Origin: Azospirillum rugosum
GTDB lineage: Bacteria > Pseudomonadota > Alphaproteobacteria > Azospirillales > Azospirillaceae
Reading direction: 5' to 3'
Length of the DNA: 64,000 nt
Assembly: GCF_017876155.1 (NCBI RefSeq)
Contig: NZ_JAGINP010000033.1
Coordinates: 25,656 to 89,655, forward strand
The notes beneath the pieces were generated by a model. It saw only the letters and a list, made by a program, of their open reading frames with translations, searched no databases and was not told the origin of the DNA. Position 1 is the first letter of the stretch, and each line of letters begins with the position of its first letter. The position numbers and the translations under genes were made by a program. Of this stretch, positions 1 through 7,187 are shown piece after piece.

Positions 1-93
1 AAGCAGGCCCAGGCCCGTCACTGCGGCGTAGAGGTTGATCCCGCTGGCCCACGTGGCACCGAGCGTCATCGCGATCAGGTGAACGGCATCCAT
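1..93 (-). CDS. DUF4126 family membrane protein, N-terminal part only
   Basis: The first 31 codons of a gene that runs off the left edge. The visible residues include MDAVHLIAMTLG and WASGINLYA, which resemble the start of the DUF4126 family of small integral membrane proteins of unknown function. The ATG at 93-91 follows GGGAG with a 6-nt spacer, a good ribosome binding site. The family is assigned from memory of its N-terminal pattern, and only the first hydrophobic stretch can be seen. Confidence 0.6.
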   Translation of the reverse strand, partial: MDAVHLIAMTLGATWASGINLYAAVTGLGLL

Positions 94-111
94 GGCGGGC
101 TCCCGACTGAG

Positions 112-564
112 CTATGGGGTGACGCCGTCGATTTCGATCACATCGGGTTCCAGGTAGTTCCGGCAGAGTGGGAATATGACGCCCTTGACCTTGCAGTAGC
201 CGACATCGCGGACGCGGATAAAATCCACATCTGAGCAGTGTCGATTGGGAATCTCGTAGGAGTCCTGGTTGACCGACTCCGGATCGGAGTACTCGAACTG
301 GGCGGCGTGATTGTCCAGCGGCTGGTTCGGGAATTTCCGGCTGTGGAAGGTGACGTTGATCGAGATGTGGTCGATGGTCGCATCGCTGTTGTTCTCGAAG
401 AAGAACGCTATCTGACCGTCCTGCATGCAGAGAGCGGACAACCGGAGTGGGCGGCCCGCTTGGGCGACCTGCTGGTTGGCTGCTGACGCAGCACTGTACC
501 CCGCAGCCTGCACGCCGGCCGCGGCGAGCAACGCTGAAGTGAGAAGGGCCATTGGTTTGCCCAT
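112..564 (-). CDS. Secreted hypothetical protein, four cysteines
   Basis: A 150-residue protein that I do not recognise. It starts MGKPMALLTSALLAAAGVQA, a typical Sec signal peptide with likely cleavage near residue 20-22, so it is probably periplasmic or secreted. The mature part has four cysteines (C46, C110, C124, C134) that could form two disulfides, and alternating hydrophobic residues suggesting a small beta-rich fold. I chose the ATG at 564 because AAGGA lies 6 nt upstream. An in-frame start 36 bases further up has no comparable site. It lies in the low-GC accessory segment, downstream of nothing obviously co-transcribed. Confidence 0.6.
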   Translation of the reverse strand: MGKPMALLTSALLAAAGVQAAGYSAASAANQQVAQAGRPLRLSALCMQDGQIAFFFENNSDATIDHISINVTFHSRKFPNQPLDNHAAQFEYSDPESVNQDSYEIPNRHCSDVDFIRVRDVGYCKVKGVIFPLCRNYLEPDVIEIDGVTP

Positions 565-732
565 GTCGCATTCCTTCAAACAGCCGACACTACCCGGCAC
601 CCGACCAGATAGGTTGAATAAATGCGATCATAGCTTAAAGGAAACACGATACTCAACCCGCGGCTGGTGGTTGGCGGGGCAGGCTGTGCAGTCACGGCAG
701 TTGAGGGATGGGAGACGCCGGGAGGTGAGTAG

Positions 733-1113
733 CTACTTCTTCGCCGAGCCCGCTGTGGGGCGGGTAGCCCGACCAGCCCGCTCGGCGTGCTCGACCAAAG
801 CCTCAAGCTGCCGGACGGCCACCAGCAAGAGGTCAGCGTCGAGTCGGCGGAGGAGCGACTTGGCCTTGGCCTCTTGAGCAAGGCGGTGTTCCGGCACTTG
901 CGACGGGGAGACTACGTCGGTGACATCGAGGCCAAGGATTTCAACCAGATCCACGAGGGTGTCGAGGGCTGGCAGGTACTTAGCGTTTTCCAGGGCGGAG
1001 ATCGACTGCACGCTTAGGTTTGCCCGGTCCGCAAGATCCTCCTGCGTCATCCCATGACCAGTTCGACTAGCCCGAATCAACGATGCCACCTGGGTCTTGA
1101 GGTCCCCACCCAT
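733..1113 (-). CDS. XRE-family helix-turn-helix regulator
   Basis: A 126-residue DNA-binding protein. Residues about 10-65 form a Cro/C1-type helix-turn-helix (MTQEDLADRANLSVQSISAL then ENAKYLPALDTLVDLVEIL). The remaining half carries a Leu- and Arg-rich helix that may dimerise and a basic tail. The ATG follows GGAGG with a 6-nt spacer. Such small regulators usually repress their own promoter or that of a neighbouring mobile or toxin-antitoxin gene. The divergently transcribed phosphatase-like gene at 1217 is the nearest candidate target, but no operator can be assigned. Confidence 0.8.
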   Translation of the reverse strand: MGGDLKTQVASLIRASRTGHGMTQEDLADRANLSVQSISALENAKYLPALDTLVDLVEILGLDVTDVVSPSQVPEHRLAQEAKAKSLLRRLDADLLLVAVRQLEALVEHAERAGRATRPTAGSAKK

Positions 1114-1216
1114 ACCTTACCTCCGGATCTAGCCGAGGCAGGTTCAGGTTTCCTTGATGTGAGGGCCATGAAGGTACCATGATGACAGAAGAGGAATTCA
1201 CCAAGGAAACCACAAC

Positions 1217-1765
1217 GTGGGGCGGGAAGGCTTCTCGACCGCCGTCGTACCGTTTAGCATCCGGATCTGCGGCCTCCGGGAGGCCGAGACCGTCGTCAGG
1301 GCGTTTGTACCGACGAACATCATCGCCATCAGCGACCCCTACCAGGGTGGTATGCCGGTGCCGGACGAAGCCTCCGTTTTACGGCTGAGCTTTTGGGATC
1401 TCGACCGGGAATCAGCGGTCGGGAACCCGATGTCGACGGCACTGTCACGACGCGGGTTGATTCGGATGCCGCAAGTCGGCGACATCCAGGCTATCCTGGA
1501 GTTTGGTCGCAGTGTGTCGCCGGGCGGACAGCTGCTCTGCTGCTGCGGAGCCGGACGGTCGCGGTCGGCTGCCGCCGCAGTCATCGCCGTCGCCCAGGCG
1601 ATGCCGGGCTATGAGGAACAGGCCGTCGTGCTGATCCGGCAGATTCGGCCGGAGGCTCGCCCGAACAGTCTGATGATCAGACTCGCCGACGAGCTAATCG
1701 GTGCCGGCGGTTGGCTGCCCGGTAGCTTGGGCCGAGCAGGCGATTGGGCCGATCACTCCTCGTAA
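1217..1765 (+). CDS. Tyrosine/dual-specificity phosphatase-like protein
   Basis: A 182-residue protein with the layout of small cysteine-based phosphatases. The signature CGAGRSRS at residues 110-117 fits the C-x5-R-S loop, with C110 as nucleophile and R116 binding phosphate. The D in SFWDLD (near residue 61) could be the general acid. The His that normally precedes the nucleophile is replaced by Cys (LLCCCGAG), so activity is uncertain. The start is a GTG preceded by AAGGAA at about 8 nt. It resembles phosphatase-like proteins common in rhizobia and phages. The substrate is unknown. Confidence 0.6.
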   Translation: MGREGFSTAVVPFSIRICGLREAETVVRAFVPTNIIAISDPYQGGMPVPDEASVLRLSFWDLDRESAVGNPMSTALSRRGLIRMPQVGDIQAILEFGRSVSPGGQLLCCCGAGRSRSAAAAVIAVAQAMPGYEEQAVVLIRQIRPEARPNSLMIRLADELIGAGGWLPGSLGRAGDWADHSS

Positions 1766-1897
1766 CTCTCCAGGGACACCACCAGCGGCCCCCGGATAAC
1801 ACCATCGTCGTCCCGCCCCCCAACAGAAAAGCCCTACCGCCCATATCCCGAGATCGACCTCAACGCGGAGCCGCCAGTTACTGAATCGGCAGGGCAC

Positions 1898-2074
1898 TCA
1901 CTCCACCACGGTGGTGCTGACCACCTGACGGAACGGCAGATCGACCATGACCGGCCACATCTGGAGGGGCAGCCCGTTGAGGTCCTATGCGAGACCGACC
2001 ACCGCCATCGACTGGCAGCCGGTATAGACGTGAATGGGACCGATGAAGTCCACGCCACGCCGCCAGAAGGCCAT
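1898..2074 (-). pseudogene. Possible decayed small gene with internal TAG
   Basis: An ATG at 2074 preceded by GGGAGG (8-nt spacer) opens a frame that reads MAFWRRGVDFIGPIHVYTG and onward to GLA, then hits TAG at 1987-1985. It continues in the same frame with protein-like sequence (LPLQMWPVMVDLPFRQVV) to a TGA at 1900-1898. Further protein-like sequence (DDDGVIRGPLVVSLESYEE) lies downstream in another frame, ending at 1756. This could be a broken gene of about 105 codons, or a real 29-residue peptide followed by noise. No homologue is recognised. The rest of 1766-2263 shows nothing else I can support. Confidence 0.25.
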
Positions 2075-2263
2075 GGTCGGGGCCTCCCGCATATCCTGAG
2101 GTTGTCCTTGCTGCTGTCGGGACGCATCGCTGGCTGAGGGCAAAGGGAGCAAACTGCATGCCGCCATCTCCCGTCTCCCGACGCTTCAACGGGACAGGGG
2201 CCGCATGCACCACTGGTTCTGATTCACCAACCCCAGGGTCGTCATGGCAAGCCATTGCCAAGC

Positions 2264-2638
2264 TTAGAGTCGGCGGTCGTCGGCGTAGCGTTTTCCGTAT
2301 TCAAGCTGGAAATTGATCGGGCCACAATACAGCCCCCAGTCGTAGGGGTCTGCCATACAGACGCCGAACCGCCAGATGTTCCAGTCGATTGCGAAGCGGA
2401 TTTCGAGATTTTTGACGACCCATCTCCCAAGACGTGTCGTCCAATTCGGAATCTCATCCGGATTCAACGGCCAGGGCTCATCGCGGCTGAAATCGCAATA
2501 CAGGGGGCCGATCTCAACCCAGAAGTAGGCCGGCCGTAGATCCCAGCCAAACCCGAAACTCCAAGACCCGAGATCGACACCGACGGTGGCCGTCCAGGAG
2601 GCGATGGGACGCTCGACCAGTGTCCAAGAACGCTTCAT
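2264..2638 (-). CDS. Hypothetical protein, Trp/Tyr-rich
   Basis: A 124-residue protein unusually rich in Trp and Phe/Tyr, with amphipathic strands such as WSFGFGWDLRPAYFWVEIGP and NIWRFGVCMADPYDWGLYCG. No signal peptide or long membrane helix is visible. The two strands look like degenerate internal repeats. The pattern resembles small orphan proteins seen on phages and integrated elements, but I cannot name a family. The ATG is preceded by GAGG about 6 nt upstream. It sits in the accessory island. Confidence 0.55.
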   Translation of the reverse strand: MKRSWTLVERPIASWTATVGVDLGSWSFGFGWDLRPAYFWVEIGPLYCDFSRDEPWPLNPDEIPNWTTRLGRWVVKNLEIRFAIDWNIWRFGVCMADPYDWGLYCGPINFQLEYGKRYADDRRL

Positions 2639-2732
2639 TGGTCACCTCGATCCGGTCAAATCGCTCCCCCTATACGGCGGTGGGGTGTTCCGGCCGAGCC
2701 GTCGGAGAGCCGCATGGTCTCCACAATGACCT

Positions 2733-3149
2733 TCACGCTTCGCTCTGGAGGCGGCGAGCGAGCAGGGTAAGCACCAGTTGCTCCGCGTGCTCCAGCATCC
2801 TGTCGAGGTGATACACTCGCGGGCTCCCGGCCTCGGAGTCCCACGCCACGGGCTGCGGCCAGACTTGGTCGGGCAACGACAGGTAGATCAAATAGACTAC
2901 AAACCGCTGGACCTCCAGGGCGGTGGCGACGGTGAACCGCTCGCGGAACGCCATGGGCTTGTCGGCGACGGTGGTGACGTTCGCGACCTCCAGTACCGTG
3001 CTGGCCAACCGGGTCATGCGGTGCCGGTAGCGGCTTTCCTGCTCGGTGTCCCACTGAGCGGGGAGCCGATCTGCGAGATCGATCATGTTCTGAAGGGCAC
3101 GAGGGCGATCACTGTAACGGTCGATGAGCCAGTCGAGGGGATTGGGCAT
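2733..3149 (-). CDS. Hypothetical helical protein
   Basis: A 138-residue protein predicted to be mostly alpha-helical and soluble (PLDWLIDRYSDRPRALQNMI, RFVVYLIYLSLPDQVW, HLDRMLEHAEQLVLTLLARR). There is no signal peptide and no recognised motif. The ATG at 3149 was chosen over upstream in-frame starts because AGGAG lies 6 nt before it. It is transcribed towards the Trp-rich orphan at 2264-2638, about 95 nt apart, so the two may be one unit. Function unknown. Confidence 0.5.
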   Translation of the reverse strand: MPNPLDWLIDRYSDRPRALQNMIDLADRLPAQWDTEQESRYRHRMTRLASTVLEVANVTTVADKPMAFRERFTVATALEVQRFVVYLIYLSLPDQVWPQPVAWDSEAGSPRVYHLDRMLEHAEQLVLTLLARRLQSEA

Positions 3150-3500
3150 GACGTACTCCTGCCGTGATCCCATTCGAGTACCCCCAATCTGAAAGCTGTC
3201 AAGCGAGCCCATGCTGGCGGCTCTGCGTAGCTCTGCTGTTCGCCACACGGCCTGCATCGGCCCCCCAGCCCGGCTGCAACATGGGAGCGTCTCTGGCGAC
3301 GCCGAGGCGGTCGCGGCGGCCCTGGTGCTTCACCGGCTTCCGGGACAGCCGCAGGCTCGCTGAGCCCCTGACGCGGGCGGCGGTGCCACATGGCCCTACC
3401 GGTGCGGCACTGAATACAGCAGTGTCACTGAAGTCGTGTTGATCAGTTTTGAGACTCATGTTTCACTTACTCAAGAAGTCATGTGGAACTGAGGCCCCGG
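3150..3500. other. Intergenic gap before the recombinase
   Basis: About 350 bases between divergent genes. No convincing gene is seen. The last 60 bases (about 3430-3490) are noticeably AT-richer and hold short imperfect inverted repeats around TTGATCAGTTTTGAGACTCA. That would be a sensible place for the recombinase promoter or a crossover site, but nothing more can be shown. Confidence 0.3.
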
Positions 3501-4061
3501 ATGCTTGTCGGATATGCTCGCACGTCTACGCTCGATCAGGTCGCCGGCTTCGAGGACCAGATCGAGCACCTGAACCGGCTGGGGGTCGAGAAGGTCTTCA
3601 GCGAGCAGGTGTCGGCTGTTGGTCACCGTCCGCAGCTTGACGCGTGCCTGGACTTCGTCCGGGACGGCGACACGCTGATCGTCACCCGCCTGGACCGCCT
3701 GTGCCGGTCCACAGCCCACTTCTGCGAGGTGTTCGACCGCCTGGAGCGGAAGGGGGCGGCGATCCGCGTCATCGATCTGGGCATCGACACCAGCAGCCCC
3801 ACCGGCCGGATGGTCGCCGAGATCGTCGTGGCGGTGGCCGCGTTCGAGCGGCGGCTCCTGCTGGAGCGGCAGCGGGTCGGCATCGCCGTGGCCAAAGCCG
3901 AAGGCCGGTACAAGGGGCGAGCCCCTACGGCCCGGCGGCGGTTCGCCGAGGTCATTGAACTCCGCCAAGCCGGCGTGCTGCCGGGCGAGATCGCCGCCCG
4001 GCTCGGGATCAGCCGGTCCAGCGTCTTCCGGGCGTTGCGGGAGGCGAAGGTGGCGGCCTGA
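3501..4061 (+). CDS. Serine recombinase (resolvase/invertase family)
   Basis: A 186-residue site-specific recombinase. The N-terminal resolvase domain carries MLVGYARTSTLDQ, with S9 as the nucleophile that attacks DNA, then DTLIVTRLDRLCRS and the long E-helix (EIVVAVAAFERRLLLERQR). The C-terminal part (PGEIAARLGISRSSVFRAL) is the HTH_7 domain that reads the crossover site. The size matches small Tn3-resolvase/Pin-type enzymes. The ATG at 3501 follows GAGG with a 6-nt spacer. Serine recombinases invert or resolve DNA between short sites, often within 300 bp of the gene. Its position supports the view that 1-5600 is mobile DNA. Confidence 0.9.
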   Translation: MLVGYARTSTLDQVAGFEDQIEHLNRLGVEKVFSEQVSAVGHRPQLDACLDFVRDGDTLIVTRLDRLCRSTAHFCEVFDRLERKGAAIRVIDLGIDTSSPTGRMVAEIVVAVAAFERRLLLERQRVGIAVAKAEGRYKGRAPTARRRFAEVIELRQAGVLPGEIAARLGISRSSVFRALREAKVAA

Positions 4062-4246
4062 ACCCATACGCTGTTCTCGCGGCACACCCGCCTTCGTGTC
4101 CCTTTGAGGAAGTGGCGGACCAACAAGCTGACCGGCCGGCAGTACCAGGCACCGGCATGACCCTTTGCCCCGCAAGCCGGCCCGATGCGGCTCCGGCGGT
4201 AAATACCTCCACGCCGACCTGGGCGTCGCGACCATGGAGAGCAAGC

Positions 4247-4480
4247 ATGAAATCCGCCGAGATCGTTTGGAATCTTTCCCGCCGGGCAAGCGGGCACCAC
4301 GACCACATCGTCACCCTCGCCCTTGACACCATCGACTGGCATCGCTTCCGCTCGGGGTGCGAGGACCTGGACGACGTGACGATCATAGACGCCCGGTTGG
4401 ACGGGCAGAACCATGTGGTTGTCCAATGCGGGTGCTCGACGGCGGCAATCGCCGACCGGCTGGCCGACGCCTGGGGGTGA
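4247..4480 (+). CDS. Small hypothetical protein
   Basis: A 77-residue protein beginning MKSAEIVWNLSRRASGHHDH. Its middle alternates charged and hydrophobic residues (DVTIIDARLDGQNHVVVQCG), suggesting a small alpha/beta fold. The ATG follows GGAGA with about 6 nt spacing, which supports translation. It lies 185 nt downstream of the serine recombinase on the same strand and could share its transcript. No family is recognised. Confidence 0.45.
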   Translation: MKSAEIVWNLSRRASGHHDHIVTLALDTIDWHRFRSGCEDLDDVTIIDARLDGQNHVVVQCGCSTAAIADRLADAWG

Positions 4481-4839
4481 TCCAGTCGTCGGCCGGTCCC
4501 ACCGCCACGGCGGTGTGGACGAAGCCGACGACGGCCGGGCGACCGGCTTGACGAGCAGGATTGCCGCCGGCAGAGGAACGGCTCCAATCCTCCCGCCCCT
4601 TGGCTGAGCCGTGACCACCGGATCGCCACCAGACGGTCCTGGGAGCCCTCTGACGGCGATGTCGTCGGTCCTGTCCTCATCATGAACTCGACCGGCATCA
4701 GCCGGGGGGCGACAATGTCACCGGACAGACCTGACCCGGTGCCCGCATGACCCTCCTCGGCTCCACCAATTCCCCCTCGCGGTCGAGGGGATGGACGATG
4801 AAGCGGCCACGGGCCGCTTTTTTTTGTGCCCGCGCGCCG
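4481..4839. other. Intergenic gap in the island
   Basis: About 360 bases between the small orphan and the toxin gene. Apart from the terminator at 4800-4827 there is no convincing reading frame or repeat. The base composition is mixed. Confidence 0.3.
4800..4827 (+). terminator. Rho-independent terminator
   Basis: A perfect 8-bp stem (AAGCGGCC, loop ACG, GGCCGCTT) runs straight into eight T residues on the plus strand. It would stop transcription coming from the recombinase side before it enters the convergent ParDE genes. The nearest recognised plus-strand stop codon is about 320 nt upstream, so the transcript it ends is not certain. Confidence 0.75.
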
Positions 4840-5217
4840 TCAGATCAGGGCCAGACGCGCCTTGATCTGTGCGATGGCTTGGCCGCGCAGCATGCGCTCG
4901 TGCACCACGCCCAGGATATCGACGATCCCATCCGCGGCCACTTCGTAGATCAGCACATGGCGGGGCGCGCCAACCCGCCCCGGTGGTTCGGGTACGCGCT
5001 TGCGGCTGTGCTTCAGGTGATAGGATCGCAGGCCGATGCCGGCCCCGGTTTCCCGGATGGAGCCGCCGCGGCCCGGTAATTCCGCCACGTCCAGTATGGC
5101 CCGGACAAACAGCGCCTCGTATCGCTCACGCCCTGGGCTTCCCCATTCCTGTTCGCTTTGGGCAAGGATGCCTTCGATCGCCTCTTCGGCCGGCTTGGCG
5201 AGGCGAAAATCAGCCAA
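4840..5217 (-). CDS. parE: ParE/RelE-type toxin of a toxin-antitoxin pair
   Basis: A 125-residue protein with the RelE/ParE pattern: an N-terminal strand and helices (FRLAKPAEEAIEGILAQSEQEWG, here split in two), a central RYEALFVRAI helix, and a C-terminal strand (HVLIYEVAADGIVDILGVVH). ParE toxins poison DNA gyrase and RelE toxins cut mRNA on the ribosome. The target cannot be told here. The start is TTG at 5217, inside the end of the antitoxin gene (8-nt overlap), which indicates translational coupling. It is slightly longer than typical ParE (about 95-105 residues) because of an insert near HSRKRVPEPPGR. Confidence 0.8.
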   Translation of the reverse strand: MADFRLAKPAEEAIEGILAQSEQEWGSPGRERYEALFVRAILDVAELPGRGGSIRETGAGIGLRSYHLKHSRKRVPEPPGRVGAPRHVLIYEVAADGIVDILGVVHERMLRGQAIAQIKARLALI

Positions 5218-5518
5218 GCTTGCCCGCTCCGGACCGTCTCACGCGCTCCGACGCGCGTTGCCCGAGCCGGCGCAGCAGGCCGGCCGCTTCCTCCTCACCC
5301 CGGACGAGGGAGCAGTCGCCACGGGCGATGGCGGCGCGGCCGGCTTCGGCGACGGCACGGATCGCCTCGTTCCGGACGGATCCCGAGGAGAGTTGTTCCT
5401 GATAGCGGCGCAGCGCTTCGCCAACGACGTCGCTCGCGGACTCGTGACGTCCGCTTTCGACCTGACGGTCGATGAAATCGCTGAGACGTGCGTCGAGGCT
5501 GAAGTTGCGTTCGCCCAT
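5210..5518 (-). CDS. parD: ParD-type antitoxin
   Basis: A 102-residue antitoxin. The N-terminus (FSLDARLSDFIDRQVESGRH then ESASDVVGEALRRYQEQ) is a ribbon-helix-helix DNA-binding domain as in ParD/CopG proteins. The Ala/Arg-rich rest would wrap the toxin. The ATG has a strong GGAGG site with a 6-nt spacer. It lies first in the operon, overlapping the toxin gene, and is expected to repress its own promoter just upstream. It marks the right end of the low-GC accessory segment next to the amino-acid transporter. Confidence 0.85.
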   Translation of the reverse strand: MGERNFSLDARLSDFIDRQVESGRHESASDVVGEALRRYQEQLSSGSVRNEAIRAVAEAGRAAIARGDCSLVRGEEEAAGLLRRLGQRASERVRRSGAGKLG

Positions 5519-5620
5519 GGCCCACCTCCGAAACCATCATTATATGGGCAACGCCAAAGCCTGACAAACCGCCCGTTCAGGTCGGAGGCCCATTGCGATT
5601 GGGAGTTGGCCTGAACGGCC

Positions 5621-6310
5621 CTACCCCCGCGCGCGCAGGTACGGCGTCATGCGCCATTCCGCGTAGCGGATCAGGCGCGAGGCGAGGAAGTTCAGCAGCA
5701 GGTAGATGCTGCCCGCCACGATGAAGATCTCGAACACCGCGAAGGTCTGGGCGATGATCTTGCGGGCGATGCCGGTGATCTCCAAGAGCGTGATCGTGCT
5801 GGCGAGCGAGCTGGCCTTCACCATCAGAATCACCTCGTTGCCGTAGGCCGGCAGCATCTGGCGGATGGCGATCGGCAGCACGATGCGGCGGAACAGCAGC
5901 GTGCGCGACATGCCGCAGGCGCGGGCCGCCTCGATCTGGCCCTGCGGCACCGACAGAATGGCGCCACGCAGGATCTCGCTGGTGTAGGCGCCGGTGTTCA
6001 GCGTCAGCGCCAGGATCGCGCACCAGAAGGGCTCGCGCAGGAAGGTCCACAGGAAGCTGCCGCGCACCGCCTCGAACTGGCCGAGCCCGTAGTAGATCAG
6101 GAAGATCTGCACCAGCAGCGGCGTGCCGCGGAAGACGAACACGTAGGCGGCCATCAGCCGCTCCGCCACCGGGTTGCCGGACAGGCGCAGCAGCGCCGCC
6201 GCGAAGGCGACCGCGGCGCCGAACAGCAGCGCCAGCCCGACCAGCTCCAGGGTCACCGGGACGCCGCCCAAGAGGGTCGGGACGCTGTCCCACATCAGTT
6301 CCCAGTTCAC
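5621..6310 (-). CDS. Polar amino-acid ABC transporter permease (HisM type)
   Basis: A 229-residue inner-membrane permease of the histidine/lysine/arginine/ornithine or general polar amino-acid family. It has about five membrane segments and the EAA loop that docks on the ATPase (QIEAARACGMSRTLLFRRIV). Its GTG start follows GAGGG and lies 3 nt after the stop of the HisQ-type gene, so the two permeases are co-translated and would form a heterodimer. It is the last gene of the minus-strand operon that begins at the ATPase gene at 8938. Confidence 0.85.
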   Translation of the reverse strand: MNWELMWDSVPTLLGGVPVTLELVGLALLFGAAVAFAAALLRLSGNPVAERLMAAYVFVFRGTPLLVQIFLIYYGLGQFEAVRGSFLWTFLREPFWCAILALTLNTGAYTSEILRGAILSVPQGQIEAARACGMSRTLLFRRIVLPIAIRQMLPAYGNEVILMVKASSLASTITLLEITGIARKIIAQTFAVFEIFIVAGSIYLLLNFLASRLIRYAEWRMTPYLRARG

Positions 6311-6313
6311 CGG

Positions 6314-7018
6314 TCAGGCCCTCCGCACGCCGCGGTTCGCGCGGCGCTCCGCCCGCTCGAACGCCGCCGTCGAGACGGTGGTCAGCACGAGGTAGAGCGC
6401 GGCCGCGGTGGTGTAGAACAGGAAGGGCTGGCGGGTGGACCCCGCCGCCACATGCGCCACGCGCATGATCTCGGCCAGCGCCGTGACGGAGATCAGCGCC
6501 GTGTCCTTCAGCGTCAGCTGCCACACGTTGCCGAGCCCCGGCAGGGCGTAGCGCATGGTCTGCGGCACCAGGATGCGGCGCAGGATCAGCCAGCGGTTCA
6601 TGCCGCAGGCGCGCGCCGCCTCGATCTGGCCGTGCGGGACGGCCTGCACGGCGCCGCGGATCACCTCCGTCGAATAGGCGCCGGAGATCAGACCGACCGC
6701 CACGACGCCGACCGTGAAGGCGTTGAGTTCGATGTAGCCCTCGTAGCCGAAGACCCGGCCGATCGCCATGACGATTCCGCCGCCGCCGAAGAACAGCAGG
6801 TAGATGACCAGCAGTTCCGGCACGCCGCGGACGATGGTGGTGTAGACCTCGGCGAGGGCGTTGAGGGCGACGTTGCGGCTGAGCTTCGCCGACGCCCCCA
6901 GCGACCCGAAGACAAGGCCGAGCGCGAAGGACGACAGCGACACGGCGACGGTCATCGCCGCCCCGCCCAGAAGCTGGCCGCCCCACCCGTTCGGGCCGAA
7001 GGAGAGAAGTTCGAACAT
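6314..7018 (-). CDS. Polar amino-acid ABC transporter permease (HisQ type)
   Basis: A 234-residue permease paralogous to its downstream neighbour. It carries the same EAA loop (QIEAARACGMNRWLILRRIL) and about five membrane helices. The ATG at 7018 gives a typical N-terminus (MFELLSFGPNGWG). A GTG two codons earlier is possible. It is separated from the binding-protein gene by a 170-nt gap full of hairpin repeats, which may tune the ratio of abundant binding protein to scarce permease, as REP-type hairpins do in other his-type operons. Confidence 0.85.
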   Translation of the reverse strand: MFELLSFGPNGWGGQLLGGAAMTVAVSLSSFALGLVFGSLGASAKLSRNVALNALAEVYTTIVRGVPELLVIYLLFFGGGGIVMAIGRVFGYEGYIELNAFTVGVVAVGLISGAYSTEVIRGAVQAVPHGQIEAARACGMNRWLILRRILVPQTMRYALPGLGNVWQLTLKDTALISVTALAEIMRVAHVAAGSTRQPFLFYTTAAALYLVLTTVSTAAFERAERRANRGVRRA

Positions 7019-7035
7019 GGGCACTCGGCATTAAA

Positions 7036-7177
7036 CCCCTCTCCCGGCCCTGCCGGGAGAGGGAGGGGCCCATGCGCGAGCATGGGAGGGTGAGGGCTTG
7101 GTTTCGCGGGGAGACCTTGCCCTCACCCTCCCGCGTTCCGCGGGCCCCTCCCTCTCCCATCGGGGATGGGAGAGGGG
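7036..7177. repeat. REP-like hairpin pair between binding protein and permease
   Basis: Two palindromic units in opposite orientation. The first is CCCCTCTCCCGGC..GCCGGGAGAGGG with an extension reading GGGAGGGTGAGGG. The second is CCCTCACCCTCCC followed by a CTCCCATCGGGGATGGGAG hairpin. The same core words (CCCTCTCCC..GGGAGAGGG and GTGAGGG) recur near 29387-29519, 46525-46557, 51949-51979 and 63691-63755, always between genes. That is the behaviour of a dispersed extragenic palindrome family. Confidence 0.7.
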
Positions 7178-7187
7178 AAGGACTCTG

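Noticed and set aside
3471..4698. Long minus-strand frames antisense to the serine recombinase
   Set aside because: The recombinase has intact catalytic motifs, and the antisense frames have none.
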